Below the pieces are notes generated by a model, which worked only from the letters and a program-made list of their open reading frames with translations, had not been told where the DNA came from and ran no database searches. From NCBI RefSeq assembly GCF_007954405.1, contig NZ_CP042344.1, positions 496,001-560,000 of the forward strand: a stretch of DNA of 64,000 nt, in the 5' to 3' direction. Every line of letters starts with the position of its first letter. Positions within the stretch are counted from its first letter, which is position 1. The stretch comes from Comamonas flocculans (GTDB taxonomy: Bacteria; Pseudomonadota; Gammaproteobacteria; Burkholderiales; Burkholderiaceae_C). Made by a program: the position numbers and the translations under genes. Below are positions 1-7,544 of the stretch, piece by piece.

Positions 1-107
1 GCAGCCCGCTGCCCATGGTGGCGGGCATGGCGACGGGCGCGTTGATCGGCGTGGCGCTCACCTGGGCCACCTTCGGACGCCGGCGGGGGCCGGCGCGCGC
101 GCCATGA
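1..107 (+). CDS. C-terminal end of an integral membrane protein (partial)
   Basis: An open frame enters from the left edge and stops at the TGA at 105-107, overlapping the ATG of the next gene in an ATGA arrangement. The 34 visible residues form one hydrophobic segment (PMVAGMATGALIGVALTWAT) followed by an Arg/Pro-rich tail, as at the cytoplasmic end of the last helix of a polytopic transporter. The overlap suggests translational coupling with the MFS exporter. The family cannot be named from this fragment. Confidence 0.5.
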   Translation, partial: SPLPMVAGMATGALIGVALTWATFGRRRGPARAP

Positions 108-1489
108 ACGCGCCCGTCAGCGACGGCCTGCCCGAGCCGCTACGCTCGGGCGCGATGCGCGTCATCCTGCTGGGCCTGACGCTGGCGGTGCTCGACACCA
201 GCATCGTCAACCTGGCGCAGCCCGACATTGCCCGCGAGCTGCAGATGAACGCGGCGCAAAGCGTCTGGGTGGTCAACGCCTACCAGCTCGCGGTGCTGGT
301 GTCGCTGCTGCCGCTGGCGGCCGTGGGCGAGCGCATCGGTTACCGGCGGGTGTACCGGGCGGGCATGCTGCTGTTCGCGCTGGCGTCGATCGCGGCGATG
401 GCTGCCTCCAGCATGGGCACGCTGATCGCGGCGCGCGCGCTGCAGGGGCTGGGCGCCTCGGGCGTGATGGCGGTCAACTCGGCGCTGGTGCGCCTGATCT
501 ATCCCGCGGGCCGGCTGGGGCGGGGCATGGCGCTCAATTCGCTGGTGGTGGCCGTCTCTGCCATGGCCGGACCGACGGTCTCCGCGCTCATCCTCTCGGT
601 AGCCAGCTGGCCCTGGCTGTTCGCGCTGAACCTGCCCCTGGGCGTGCTGGCCTGGCAGCGGGCCGGGCGGGTGCTGCCGCGCAACCCGGCGTCGCCCACG
701 CCGCCCGCACGCTTTTCGGTGTTCGACGTGCTGCTCAACGCGGCGATGTTCGGGCTTCTGTTTCTCGGCGGCTCGGAGCTCACGCAGCGCGGCAGCGGCC
801 CGCACGCCGGCCCGCTGGCCGGCTGGTGGCTGCTGGGCGGCGGGCTGGTCGTGGGTGCGCTGCACCTCAGTCGCCAGTGGCGCCGCACGGTGCCGCTGTT
901 TCCGGTGGATCTGCTGCGCATACCGGTGTTCGCACTGTCCATGGCATCGTCCGTCAGCGCCTTCTGCGCCCAGATGCTGAGCTTCCTGGCGCTTCCGTTT
1001 CTATTGCTGCAGACGTATGGCCACAGCCATTTGCAGGCCGGTTTGCTCATTACCGCCTGGCCGCTGGCGACGGCCATCGTCGCGCCCATCGCGGGGCGCC
1101 TGATCGGCCGCTACCACAGCGGCCTGCTCGGCGGCCTGGGCATGGCGGTGTTCGCCTGCGGTCTGGCGGCGCTGTCCTTCATGCCCGCGCATGCAGCCAA
1201 TGCCGACGTCGCCTGGCGCCTGGCCCTGGCCGGTGCGGGCTTTGCACTGTTTCAGTCGCCCAACAACCACACCATCGTCAGTTCGGCCCCGCTGCACCGC
1301 AGCGGGGGCGCCAGCGGCATGCTGGGCACGGCGCGCCTGACCGGGCAGACGCTGGGCGCCGTGATCCTGGCGGCGATCTTCACGCTGCATCCGGGCCACG
1401 ACGGCAGCGCCGAGACCCTCGCGCTGCTGGTGGCCGCGGGCTGCGCGCTGTGCGCGGGGGTATGCAGCTGCCTGCGCGTGAAGGCCTGA
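104..1489 (+). CDS. MFS transporter, DHA2-like drug/metabolite exporter
   Basis: A 461-residue inner-membrane permease of the major facilitator superfamily. The first helix carries the LDTSIVNLAQPDIARELQ pattern (about residues 27-45), close to the LDxTIVNVALP motif of DHA2 (14-helix) proton-coupled exporters. GERIGYRRVYRAG (about 73-86) is the motif-A loop between helices 2 and 3. The central hydrophilic loop followed by PLFPVDLLRIPVF is also typical of DHA2 proteins. The start overlaps the stop of the upstream membrane-protein gene by ATGA, so the two are probably coupled. The substrate cannot be read from sequence. The length is slightly short for 14 helices. Confidence 0.8.
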   Translation: MNAPVSDGLPEPLRSGAMRVILLGLTLAVLDTSIVNLAQPDIARELQMNAAQSVWVVNAYQLAVLVSLLPLAAVGERIGYRRVYRAGMLLFALASIAAMAASSMGTLIAARALQGLGASGVMAVNSALVRLIYPAGRLGRGMALNSLVVAVSAMAGPTVSALILSVASWPWLFALNLPLGVLAWQRAGRVLPRNPASPTPPARFSVFDVLLNAAMFGLLFLGGSELTQRGSGPHAGPLAGWWLLGGGLVVGALHLSRQWRRTVPLFPVDLLRIPVFALSMASSVSAFCAQMLSFLALPFLLLQTYGHSHLQAGLLITAWPLATAIVAPIAGRLIGRYHSGLLGGLGMAVFACGLAALSFMPAHAANADVAWRLALAGAGFALFQSPNNHTIVSSAPLHRSGGASGMLGTARLTGQTLGAVILAAIFTLHPGHDGSAETLALLVAAGCALCAGVCSCLRVKA

Positions 1490-1524
1490 GACGCCGGCAT
1501 GGCGGTCCGGCCCGCGGCCGCGCG

Positions 1525-2772
1525 CTACTTGAAGTAGATCGACAGCGCCGGCAGCAAACCCTCGGGGTGGGCGCTGCTCGCAAGCGGCACCAGCTGGTCC
1601 ACGTTGTAGGTCACATCGTCGTGGAAATGCGCCCACTGGTACTTGCCGTCCACCATGTGCCCCATGCCGAAGGCGCCGGTCTTCGACTGGCACAGCGTGC
1701 CGCCGTAAGCGTTGATGCCGAAGGTGCTCTCGGTGTTGTCGGCCGTGCCGCCGCGCTTCCAGTTGGCGTTCTGCCATTCGAAGATCGCAAAACCCTTGAC
1801 CATGGAATCGGGGTTGGCGTCCATGTATTCGCGCACCGCGCCAGCCTGGCCCAGCACCGCATCCACCTTGGCGTTGACCGAGCCGATCGCCACGCTGTTG
1901 GTGCCCAGCTCGGTGATCACCAGCGGCACGCCCAGGTCCAGCTCGTCGTAGGCCTTGAGGATGTTGTTCTTCAGATCGTCGCCATCCTTGAGCTTGAAGG
2001 TCTGCACCGAGTTGTAGAAATGCCCGTGGTAGATATCGGCGGGCAATTGATCGCGCAACTGCTGGTAGAACTTCTTCTCGTCGGCGTTGCTGATCGGCAC
2101 CGTCATGTAGTGATCGGGCGCCAGCTGGTGGATCAGGCCCGCTACCTTCACCGCCTTGGGGATCAGCGTGTCGGCGGTCTCGCCGTCCTTGGGCAGGTCC
2201 AGCTCGTTGCCGATGCTGAAGGAATGCACCGCCGGGTGGATCACGCCGTTCTTCTTCACGCTGTTGACGATCTGCGTGACGGTGAGCTCGATGTTGTCCC
2301 AGGGGCGGTTGGCGCCATCCTGGTTCTTGAAGTTGTAGTTGGAGATCGGGATGATGACCTTGATGCCCAGCTCCTCGGCCTTGTCGAGGAAGGGAATGTG
2401 GCCATTGCCCGCGGTGGTCCAGACGTCGGAGCCGCGCTGGTAGTTGTAGTCGTACAGGCGCACCAGGTTCACGCCCTGCGCGGCCATGGCCTGAAGGTCG
2501 TTGCGCCCGCAGCCATCCTTGCTGCCCCACAGCGCCTGGAAGGCGGACGCCGTGGTGTCCGAATCGAAGAAGGCGCCGCTCGGCGCGTTGGTGAATTGCG
2601 CGGGAATCGCCGAATAGGCCACGCCGCGCCAGGCCTTGGAGAAGAGGTCGGGCGACGCGCCCGTCGGCGGCGGGTTCGCGCCCGGGGGTGCGCCGTCGAG
2701 CGCGTCGTTGCCGCCACCACAGCCGGCGAGCAGGATGGCCGCCGTGATGCAGGCGCTGTGAAGTATTTTCAT
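1525..2772 (-). CDS. Exported lipoprotein with clan GH-A-like glycoside hydrolase (TIM-barrel) fold
   Basis: A 415-residue protein with a lipoprotein signal: MKILHSACITAAILLAGC, lipobox LAGC with Cys18, then a Gly/Pro/Ala-rich linker to about residue 42. The rest looks like a (beta/alpha)8 glycosidase of clan GH-A. GVNLVRLYDYN (100-110) is an early barrel strand. IGNE (187-190) would supply the general acid/base Glu190. VITELGTN (285-292) would supply the nucleophile Glu288, and the spacing of 98 residues is normal for the clan. It resembles GH17/GH5-type beta-glucan enzymes, but the substrate is uncertain. It is the last gene of the minus-strand accessory locus. Its upstream region (2773-2959) contains the shared direct-repeat operator, suggesting control by the neighbouring AraC proteins. 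Confidence 0.7.
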   Translation of the reverse strand: MKILHSACITAAILLAGCGGGNDALDGAPPGANPPPTGASPDLFSKAWRGVAYSAIPAQFTNAPSGAFFDSDTTASAFQALWGSKDGCGRNDLQAMAAQGVNLVRLYDYNYQRGSDVWTTAGNGHIPFLDKAEELGIKVIIPISNYNFKNQDGANRPWDNIELTVTQIVNSVKKNGVIHPAVHSFSIGNELDLPKDGETADTLIPKAVKVAGLIHQLAPDHYMTVPISNADEKKFYQQLRDQLPADIYHGHFYNSVQTFKLKDGDDLKNNILKAYDELDLGVPLVITELGTNSVAIGSVNAKVDAVLGQAGAVREYMDANPDSMVKGFAIFEWQNANWKRGGTADNTESTFGINAYGGTLCQSKTGAFGMGHMVDGKYQWAHFHDDVTYNVDQLVPLASSAHPEGLLPALSIYFK

Positions 2773-2896
2773 GGTCTCACTCCTTCAGGGGTTGATCGTC
2801 GGGGGGGCTTCGGCGCGGCCGCCGCACGGTGTCGCGGGACGCCGTAGCCCAAACCGTGCATGCACTGTAGGCACGGCGGGCGGGCTTGCGGCGGCG

Positions 2897-2936
2897 CTGT
2901 CGCGTGCCGGCGTCCCGACCTGCGTACAGGCGTCCC
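2897..2936 (-). promoter_or_regulatory. Candidate AraC operator C: two direct repeats, 20-bp period
   Basis: Read on the minus strand, GGGACGCC begins at 2936 and again at 2916, exactly 20 bp apart. The longer core CCGGGACGCCTGT is identical to the one in operator A at 6484. The site lies about 125 bp upstream of the lipoprotein ATG (2772), in the 187-bp gap behind the hydrolase gene. AraC-family monomers commonly bind tandem half-sites about two helical turns apart. The assignment is inferred from recurrence at three promoters. Confidence 0.55.
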
Positions 2937-2959
2937 GGACCACGCGCCAAGGGCATCAT

Positions 2960-4306
2960 TCAGTCCGCGAACACCTCGTCGAGCCAGTCCATGGACACTG
3001 CCGCCGAATAGCCGAGATTGGCCGTCTGGCAATGCCCCTCGGCGCCCTCTTCGAGCGTGAAGACATGGCTCGCGCTCGGCCCCGCCACGGCGTCCAGGAA
3101 GTGCCTGTGCTGTGCCAGCGGCTCCTGGCCCTCGCCTTCGCCCACCAGAGCCAGCGCCGGGCAGCGGATGCGTGCGAGCAGCGCGTCCTCCACGCGGTAG
3201 TCGCGCAGGCGCCGGTAGGTCGCCTTGAAGCTCGGCTCGCCGATGCGCAGCATCAGGTTGCGCAGCATCTCGCGGGTCTGCGCGGGCATGGCCGAGGGCG
3301 GGATGTGGTCGATGTCCGCCAGGCGGATGTCCTGCTCGTCGGGGGCCGTGGCCGGGTCGAAGCCGACGAAGGACACCATGTAGGCATGCAGATCGATGAT
3401 GGGCGAATTGGCGATCAGCGCCCGGATGCGCGGCTCATGCGCCGCCATGCGCGTGGCGAAGTAGCCGCCGTAGCTGATGCCCATCAGCGCCACGCGCCCG
3501 GCATCGACGCCGGGGTGCGCCAGCACGTGCTCCAGCGCCAGCTTGCCCACCTGCTCGTACTCGGGCACGAAGGCCATCGCCGGATAGAAGCGCAAGGTGT
3601 CCATCTGCCCCGGGCCGGCCAGCAGCAACAGGTTGTAGCCGCGTTCGAGCGCGGCCCGGCCATAGGCGAGCCAGGTTTCCTCCAGCGTGCCGTCGTAGCC
3701 GCTGATGAACATCAGCGTCTTGCGCCGGCGCGCGCGCCGGCCCTGCGCCGCGCCAAACCAGTAGGCCGGCAGCGGCGCATGTCCCCAGGGCAGGTTGACC
3801 ACTTCGAAGGCGATGCCGCGTGCCTGCATGGCGGCGGCAAAACAGGCACGGCTGCGCAGCCCCAGGCGCCGATGCGCCGGGTCGTTGATGGCGCTGTAGT
3901 ACTCGGCGGCGCGGTAGCTGTTGCAAGCCACCAGGTACTGTTCTGCGGCACTGATGCCATGGCCACGCTCGGCGCGTGCGCGGGCATCGCGTTCCTGGCG
4001 CTCGGCGGCAGCGGAAAACTCCCGCACCCAGGCGGCCGGGTCGGCGTTGCCGATGCGCCGTGCCAGCGCCAGGCATTCACCCACCGATGCACCGCCGTAT
4101 CGGGCCGTGCCCAGCTGGCGGATCAGTTGAAAGTCCATCTCGGCGTCGGCGAACCCGGCCACGCGCAGCTGTCCGCGCTCTAGGCCGGCGCCCGGCTGCC
4201 GGGCGGCCGAGGCGCCGCCGTGCGCGAGCGCGGGGACCGCCATCGCCGCGGCGGCACGGGCGATGAAACCACGCCGGGGCAGGCTCGTGGCATTGGTAGA
4301 TTCCAT
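2960..4306 (-). CDS. Tat-exported alpha/beta hydrolase (esterase-like)
   Basis: A 448-residue protein. The chosen ATG at 4306 gives a twin-arginine signal (RRGFIA at 11-16, hydrophobic stretch, A-S-A near 32-34), so a folded periplasmic enzyme is likely. After a helical N-terminal domain, the alpha/beta-hydrolase core starts near residue 197 (TLMFISGYDG). The nucleophile elbow is GISYGG, with Ser278. His425 in EEGAEGH is the likely catalytic histidine. The acid is probably one of the Glu residues in LVGEGEGQE (388-395), rather than the usual Asp. The layout resembles FrsA/2,6-dihydroxypseudooxynicotine-hydrolase-type C-C or ester hydrolases, but the substrate is unknown. It starts 11 bp after the AraC gene upstream, so the two are almost certainly cotranscribed. 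An upstream in-frame extension overlaps araC and lacks a signal, so it was rejected. Confidence 0.75.
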   Translation of the reverse strand: MESTNATSLPRRGFIARAAAAMAVPALAHGGASAARQPGAGLERGQLRVAGFADAEMDFQLIRQLGTARYGGASVGECLALARRIGNADPAAWVREFSAAAERQERDARARAERGHGISAAEQYLVACNSYRAAEYYSAINDPAHRRLGLRSRACFAAAMQARGIAFEVVNLPWGHAPLPAYWFGAAQGRRARRRKTLMFISGYDGTLEETWLAYGRAALERGYNLLLLAGPGQMDTLRFYPAMAFVPEYEQVGKLALEHVLAHPGVDAGRVALMGISYGGYFATRMAAHEPRIRALIANSPIIDLHAYMVSFVGFDPATAPDEQDIRLADIDHIPPSAMPAQTREMLRNLMLRIGEPSFKATYRRLRDYRVEDALLARIRCPALALVGEGEGQEPLAQHRHFLDAVAGPSASHVFTLEEGAEGHCQTANLGYSAAVSMDWLDEVFAD

Positions 4307-4317
4307 GGTGTTTCTTT

Positions 4318-5301
4318 CTAGGGAAGGGCGAGGGCATGCGCGCGCGCATGCCACTCGGTGGGCGAGAGGCCAAAGCGCGCACGAAACAGCTTGCTGAAGC
4401 CCGAGGCATCGGCAAAACCGCAGCGCCACGCAAGCGCCCCCACGTTCAGCCGCAGGCCTTGGGCGAGCAGACCCTGTGCACGCTGCAGGCGCATGTCGCG
4501 CAGCGCCCCCATCACGGTCTGGCCGCGCGCGGCGAAGGCCTCGTACAACCGCGTGCGCGAGCAGCCCGCGCCGCGTGCGATGGCGGCCACGTCCAGCTCG
4601 GGGCGGTGGGCGTGCTGCTCCATGAAGCGCAGCGCGGCCGCGTGGCGCCCGGCGCGCAGGCTCTCGTGCGCATCGGGCAGGCCGTCGCCCTGCCCCTGGC
4701 GCCCCAGGTGGCGCAGCAGCAGCAGCGCCAGCGCGCGCGTCGCCTCGAGCAGCTGCGCGCCTTCGGCGGCGTCGAGCAGGCCCTGGCGCAGCAGCAGCGC
4801 CGCGTGACCCATCTGGCTGCACAGCGAGGGGGCGAGCGCACAGCGGGCGGTGAGCAAGCGCGTCGCGGGCTCATGCCCGAGCGCCGCTCGCACCTCCTCG
4901 CGCGGCAGCACCAGGAAGACCTGGCGCGCATCCTGGCCCCAGTGGTAGATGCCGGCTTCACGCGGGGCGCACAGGCTCAGGCTGCCCGGCCCATTGCACG
5001 CGAACGTGCGCGACCGCAAGACGCCGGCCTGCAACAGTGTCAGGACCACCATGTCGTCGCGCTGGGCGCGCCGCGAGCCGGTGCGCATCTCGTACGCCGA
5101 CGAGCGCGTGGCGCCAAGCATGCAGCCGCCGTGGGACAGGATGGTGAGCTCGGCCCGCAGCGCCACCTCCGGTGCCGGCTGGAAATCGACCCAGCGGTGC
5201 GCGATCTCGCGCCACGCCTCCTGGCGCTCGGCGGGCTCCAGCGCCCATGAGACGCAGTGCTCGAAGGTGCATGCGGGCGGCATGGCGGTAGGCGTCGACA
5301 T
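4318..5301 (-). CDS. AraC-family transcriptional regulator (copy 1)
   Basis: A 327-residue protein. Residues from about 20 to 200 resemble the AraC-binding-like sensor domain of FeaR/NahR-type activators (YEMRTGSRR and the DDMVVLTLLQAG strand). The last 100 residues form the double helix-turn-helix domain: LDVAAIARGAGCSRTRLYEA and VGALAWRCGFADASGFSKLF, then the LSPTEWH signature. The start at 5301 is chosen because operator B lies just upstream and the N-terminus then aligns with copy 2; an earlier in-frame start would run through the operator. The next gene downstream (Tat hydrolase) begins 11 bp after its stop. It probably controls that operon, itself and the neighbours in response to an unknown small molecule. 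Confidence 0.85.
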   Translation of the reverse strand: MSTPTAMPPACTFEHCVSWALEPAERQEAWREIAHRWVDFQPAPEVALRAELTILSHGGCMLGATRSSAYEMRTGSRRAQRDDMVVLTLLQAGVLRSRTFACNGPGSLSLCAPREAGIYHWGQDARQVFLVLPREEVRAALGHEPATRLLTARCALAPSLCSQMGHAALLLRQGLLDAAEGAQLLEATRALALLLLRHLGRQGQGDGLPDAHESLRAGRHAAALRFMEQHAHRPELDVAAIARGAGCSRTRLYEAFAARGQTVMGALRDMRLQRAQGLLAQGLRLNVGALAWRCGFADASGFSKLFRARFGLSPTEWHARAHALALP

Positions 5302-5345
5302 GCCGCACGATTCTAGGAATCCGCCCCGCTTGCGGAGCCGGGTGG

Positions 5346-5385
5346 TGGACGCATTCCCGCAGATCGGGACGCCTTCCCGCAACTT
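5346..5385. promoter_or_regulatory. Candidate AraC operator B: two direct repeats, 20-bp period
   Basis: On the plus strand TGGACGCATTCCCGCA (5346) is followed exactly 20 bp later by GGGACGCCTTCCCGCA (5366), 14 of 16 positions identical. It lies 45-85 bp upstream of the copy 1 AraC start (5301), a usual place for an AraC-type activator or autoregulator. The same half-site recurs at 6486 and 2936. Confidence 0.6.
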
Positions 5386-5427
5386 TTTCAGGGGTCCGTT
5401 GCCTGCCCCGTCACCGGGTGGATGCGC

Positions 5428-6426
5428 TCAGCGCCCGGGCGCGGCGTCCATGGCCCGCCGGTGCCAGTCGGTGGGCGAGAGGCCGAAGCGCGCGCGAAAC
5501 AGCTTGCTGAAGTCCGACGCATGGACAAAGCCGCAGCGCCAGGCGAGCGTGCCCACGTGCAGGCGCGGGCCCGACTCGATCGCGCGGCGCGCGCGCTGCA
5601 GGCGCAGCTCGCGCAGCGCTCCCATCACCGTCTGTCCCTGCAGCGCGAAGGCTTCGTACAGCCGGGTGCGTGAGCAACCCACGGCCTGGGCGATGGCCGC
5701 GGCATCCAGCGCCGGGCGGTGCGCGTGCTGCTCCATGAAGCGCAGCGCCGCCGCGTGGCGTCCGGCATGCAGGCTCTCATGCACGTCGGGCAGATCACAG
5801 CCCTGCCCCTGGCGCCCCAGGTTGCGCAGCAGCAGCAAGGCCAGCGAACGCGTCGCCGCCAGCAAGCCCGCGAAATCGTCCGGGGTCAAGGCGCCCGGGC
5901 GACGCACCAGCTGGCCGAGGTGGCCGAGCTGACTGCCCAGCATCGGGGCCAGCGCACACTGCCCGGGCGCGATCAGCACGTTGCCCGGCTCCCGCCCCAG
6001 CGCCTGCCAGACGGCGCGGCGCGCCAGCGCCACGTAGGTCTGGCGCGCGCCATGGCCCCAGCGGTAGGCGCCGTCCTGCCAGGGCACATACATGCCCAGC
6101 GCGCCCCCGCCCGCGTGATGCCCCTGGCCGGGCGCGGCGTTGAAATCCAGCTGGCCCGCCTCCAGCAAGGAGAGCACCACCATGTCCTCGCCCGGCGGCA
6201 CGTGCCGCGCGCTGGTGCGCATCTCGTAGGCCGTCGAGCGCTTGGTGCCGAAAAAGCAATCCCGCCCGCGCAGCAGCGACCACGATGCCTCCAGGTCCGC
6301 GCCCGCAGTGAGCGGCTGCACGTCCACCCAGTTGTGCGCCACGTCGTGCCAGTAAGGCAGGCGTTCGGCGGGATCCACCTCGCTGGAGGCCCAGTGTTCC
6401 AGTACGCAGGGGGGCGGGTTTTGCAT
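5428..6426 (-). CDS. AraC-family transcriptional regulator (copy 2)
   Basis: A 332-residue paralogue of the regulator at 4318-5301. The C-terminal DNA-binding region is nearly identical between the two: both contain AGRHAAALRFMEQHAHRP, then GCSRTRLYEAFA, GQTVMGALR, LAWRCGF and FSKLFRARFGLSPT. The sensor halves are much less alike, keeping only patches such as the SxAYEMRT strand. This is the pattern of a tandem duplication that kept DNA specificity and diverged in ligand. The start at 6426 matches copy 1 and leaves operator A outside the gene. The gene ends about 127 bp before the copy 1 start, with operator B between them, so each gene probably has its own promoter. Confidence 0.85.
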   Translation of the reverse strand: MQNPPPCVLEHWASSEVDPAERLPYWHDVAHNWVDVQPLTAGADLEASWSLLRGRDCFFGTKRSTAYEMRTSARHVPPGEDMVVLSLLEAGQLDFNAAPGQGHHAGGGALGMYVPWQDGAYRWGHGARQTYVALARRAVWQALGREPGNVLIAPGQCALAPMLGSQLGHLGQLVRRPGALTPDDFAGLLAATRSLALLLLRNLGRQGQGCDLPDVHESLHAGRHAAALRFMEQHAHRPALDAAAIAQAVGCSRTRLYEAFALQGQTVMGALRELRLQRARRAIESGPRLHVGTLAWRCGFVHASDFSKLFRARFGLSPTDWHRRAMDAAPGR

Positions 6427-6746
6427 GGATCGCAGTGTACTTTCGCGCGTGCGGCATGCGAGGCCGGCGCGCATCCCGCGCATCCGGGACGCCTGTCCTG
6501 CGATCAGGACGCTTTCCCTCAAGTGCACCGGCCCCGGAGGGCCCGCCGGTTTCTACACTTTTGGCAAACCCAACACCCACGACCGCAAACCCCGCCATGA
6601 CCCCTCCAATGCTCCGAGCGGGTGCGTACGCACCGGCGCCGCCAGCGGCAGGCGCCTGGGGCCGGCTGCCGCGTCCGCGACGGCTGGCAGGGACTGGCAC
6701 CGCGGCATTTCTTCGAAAAAAAACAGGCATCCAAGGCTTGTCCAGC
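6427..6746. other. 320-bp divergent intergenic region between AraC copy 2 and the IPTL-CTERM-like gene
   Basis: This stretch separates the minus-strand AraC gene from the plus-strand secreted protein. It holds operator A (6486-6525) and possibly a third, weaker half-site beginning at 6466 in the same 20-bp register. A short A-run lies at about 6717-6724. No convincing -35/-10 pair or small gene was found. Overlapping short open frames on both strands here have no coding character that I can support. Confidence 0.5.
6486..6525. promoter_or_regulatory. Candidate AraC operator A: two direct repeats, 20-bp period
   Basis: GGGACGCCTGTCC begins at 6486 and AGGACGCTTTCCC at 6506, again exactly 20 bp apart. 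A degenerate copy (GG..CGCAT.CC) may start at 6466. The site lies 60-100 bp upstream of AraC copy 2 and also faces the plus-strand IPTL-CTERM-like gene, so it could serve both. Confidence 0.55.
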
Positions 6747-7499
6747 ATGCGCCTTCAGCTATCAAAAGCAAGAATCTGCGCGTTGCGGCGCACGGGCCGG
6801 TTGCGGAGGGTCTGGGTGCTTCTGGTCGCCCTGTGCAGCGGCCCGCCGGCGCTGGGCGCGCCGTTCGCCACGACCTACACCGGGGTCATCTCGCACTCGG
6901 ACATCCCGGCCGACGCCCCCGACGGGGCCGTCTTCACCCTGACGCTGGTACTGGACAACGGCGGCGCGAGCGCCTACGCACAGACCTGGGCCCCGGGCCA
7001 GGTACGCTGCGGCTTCTGGCGCTGGCACGCGGACGCCACGCGCGGCGTGGCGGTGGCGCTGGACATGGCGGGCGGCATCGCGCATGGCACGGGCAGCGCG
7101 AGCACCGACGCGGCGGGGGCGCTGACAGCCATCTTCTCGTCGCTCGACACCGGTGGCCCGCTGGCCTGGGCAGACTTCGACACCAGCGGCCTTGCGCCGG
7201 GCTCGGCCATAGGCTGGGCAGCGGACGGCATGGCGCAGGTCCTGGGCATCATGACCGGGGGCGGCGCAGGCAGCTTCGATGACGGGTCGGGCACGCCCGC
7301 AGGGGGCATACAGATGCTGCCCGGACGCTGGAGCGCACCGCTTCCCTTCGCCGGTACGTGCGATGCAAGCGCCGTGCCTCCCGCGCCGCCCGTCCCGCCT
7401 TCGCCCCGCGCGGTGCCCGCGCTCTCGCTCTGGGCGGCGCTGCTGCTCTCTGGCCTGCTGGCATGGCTGGCACGCCGCTTCACGCGCCAACGCCCATGA
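6747..7499 (+). CDS. Secreted protein with IPTL-CTERM-like C-terminal sorting signal
   Basis: A 250-residue protein. The ATG at 6747 gives a basic N-terminus and a hydrophobic core (VWVLLVALCSGPPALGA, about 22-38), a Sec signal. The mature part is Ala/Gly-rich and predicted beta-rich (YTGVISHSDIPADAPDGAVF), with Cys in QVRCGFW and GTCDAS. A Pro-rich linker leads to the C-terminal tripartite signal: VPALSLWA, a hydrophobic helix (LLLSGLLAWL), then ARRFTRQRP. This matches the IPTL-CTERM layout, whose cognate enzyme is exosortase H, but with VPAL in place of IPTL. No exosortase is in the window. The mature function is unknown. The first codons overlap a copy of the interspersed repeat. In-frame starts further upstream would put non-signal sequence before the signal peptide. 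Confidence 0.7.
   Translation: MRLQLSKARICALRRTGRLRRVWVLLVALCSGPPALGAPFATTYTGVISHSDIPADAPDGAVFTLTLVLDNGGASAYAQTWAPGQVRCGFWRWHADATRGVAVALDMAGGIAHGTGSASTDAAGALTAIFSSLDTGGPLAWADFDTSGLAPGSAIGWAADGMAQVLGIMTGGGAGSFDDGSGTPAGGIQMLPGRWSAPLPFAGTCDASAVPPAPPVPPSPRAVPALSLWAALLLSGLLAWLARRFTRQRP
6756..6790 (+). repeat. Short copy of the Comamonadaceae-type interspersed repeat
   Basis: AGCTATCAAAAGCAAGAA followed by TCTGCGCGTTGCGG resembles the left end of the repeat family (GCTATCAAA, then AGCTG and GCGCTTG). It is partial and diverged. It lies in the first codons of the IPTL-CTERM-like gene. Confidence 0.35.
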
Positions 7500-7522
7500 A
7501 AAAGGGCCGCACGCGGCGGCCC
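7499..7522 (-). terminator. Rho-independent terminator of the BMP ABC operon
   Basis: On the minus strand a 7-bp perfect stem GGGCCGC/GCGGCCC with a 5-nt loop is followed immediately by TTTTT. It lies 23 bp past the stop of the binding-protein gene and overlaps the stop codon of the convergent IPTL-CTERM-like gene. Confidence 0.8.
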
Positions 7523-7544
7523 CGATTGCGGCGCAGGCCCGGGT

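Noticed and set aside
826-2847. Plus-strand frame across the MFS and lipoprotein genes
   Set aside because: Compositionally a shadow (Arg/His/Ala-rich, no motifs) and it conflicts with two well-supported genes.
6519-6771. Small Cys/Arg-rich frames on the minus strand upstream of AraC copy 2
   Set aside because: No ribosome-binding site, no homology, and they overlap the operator and the start of the secreted protein.
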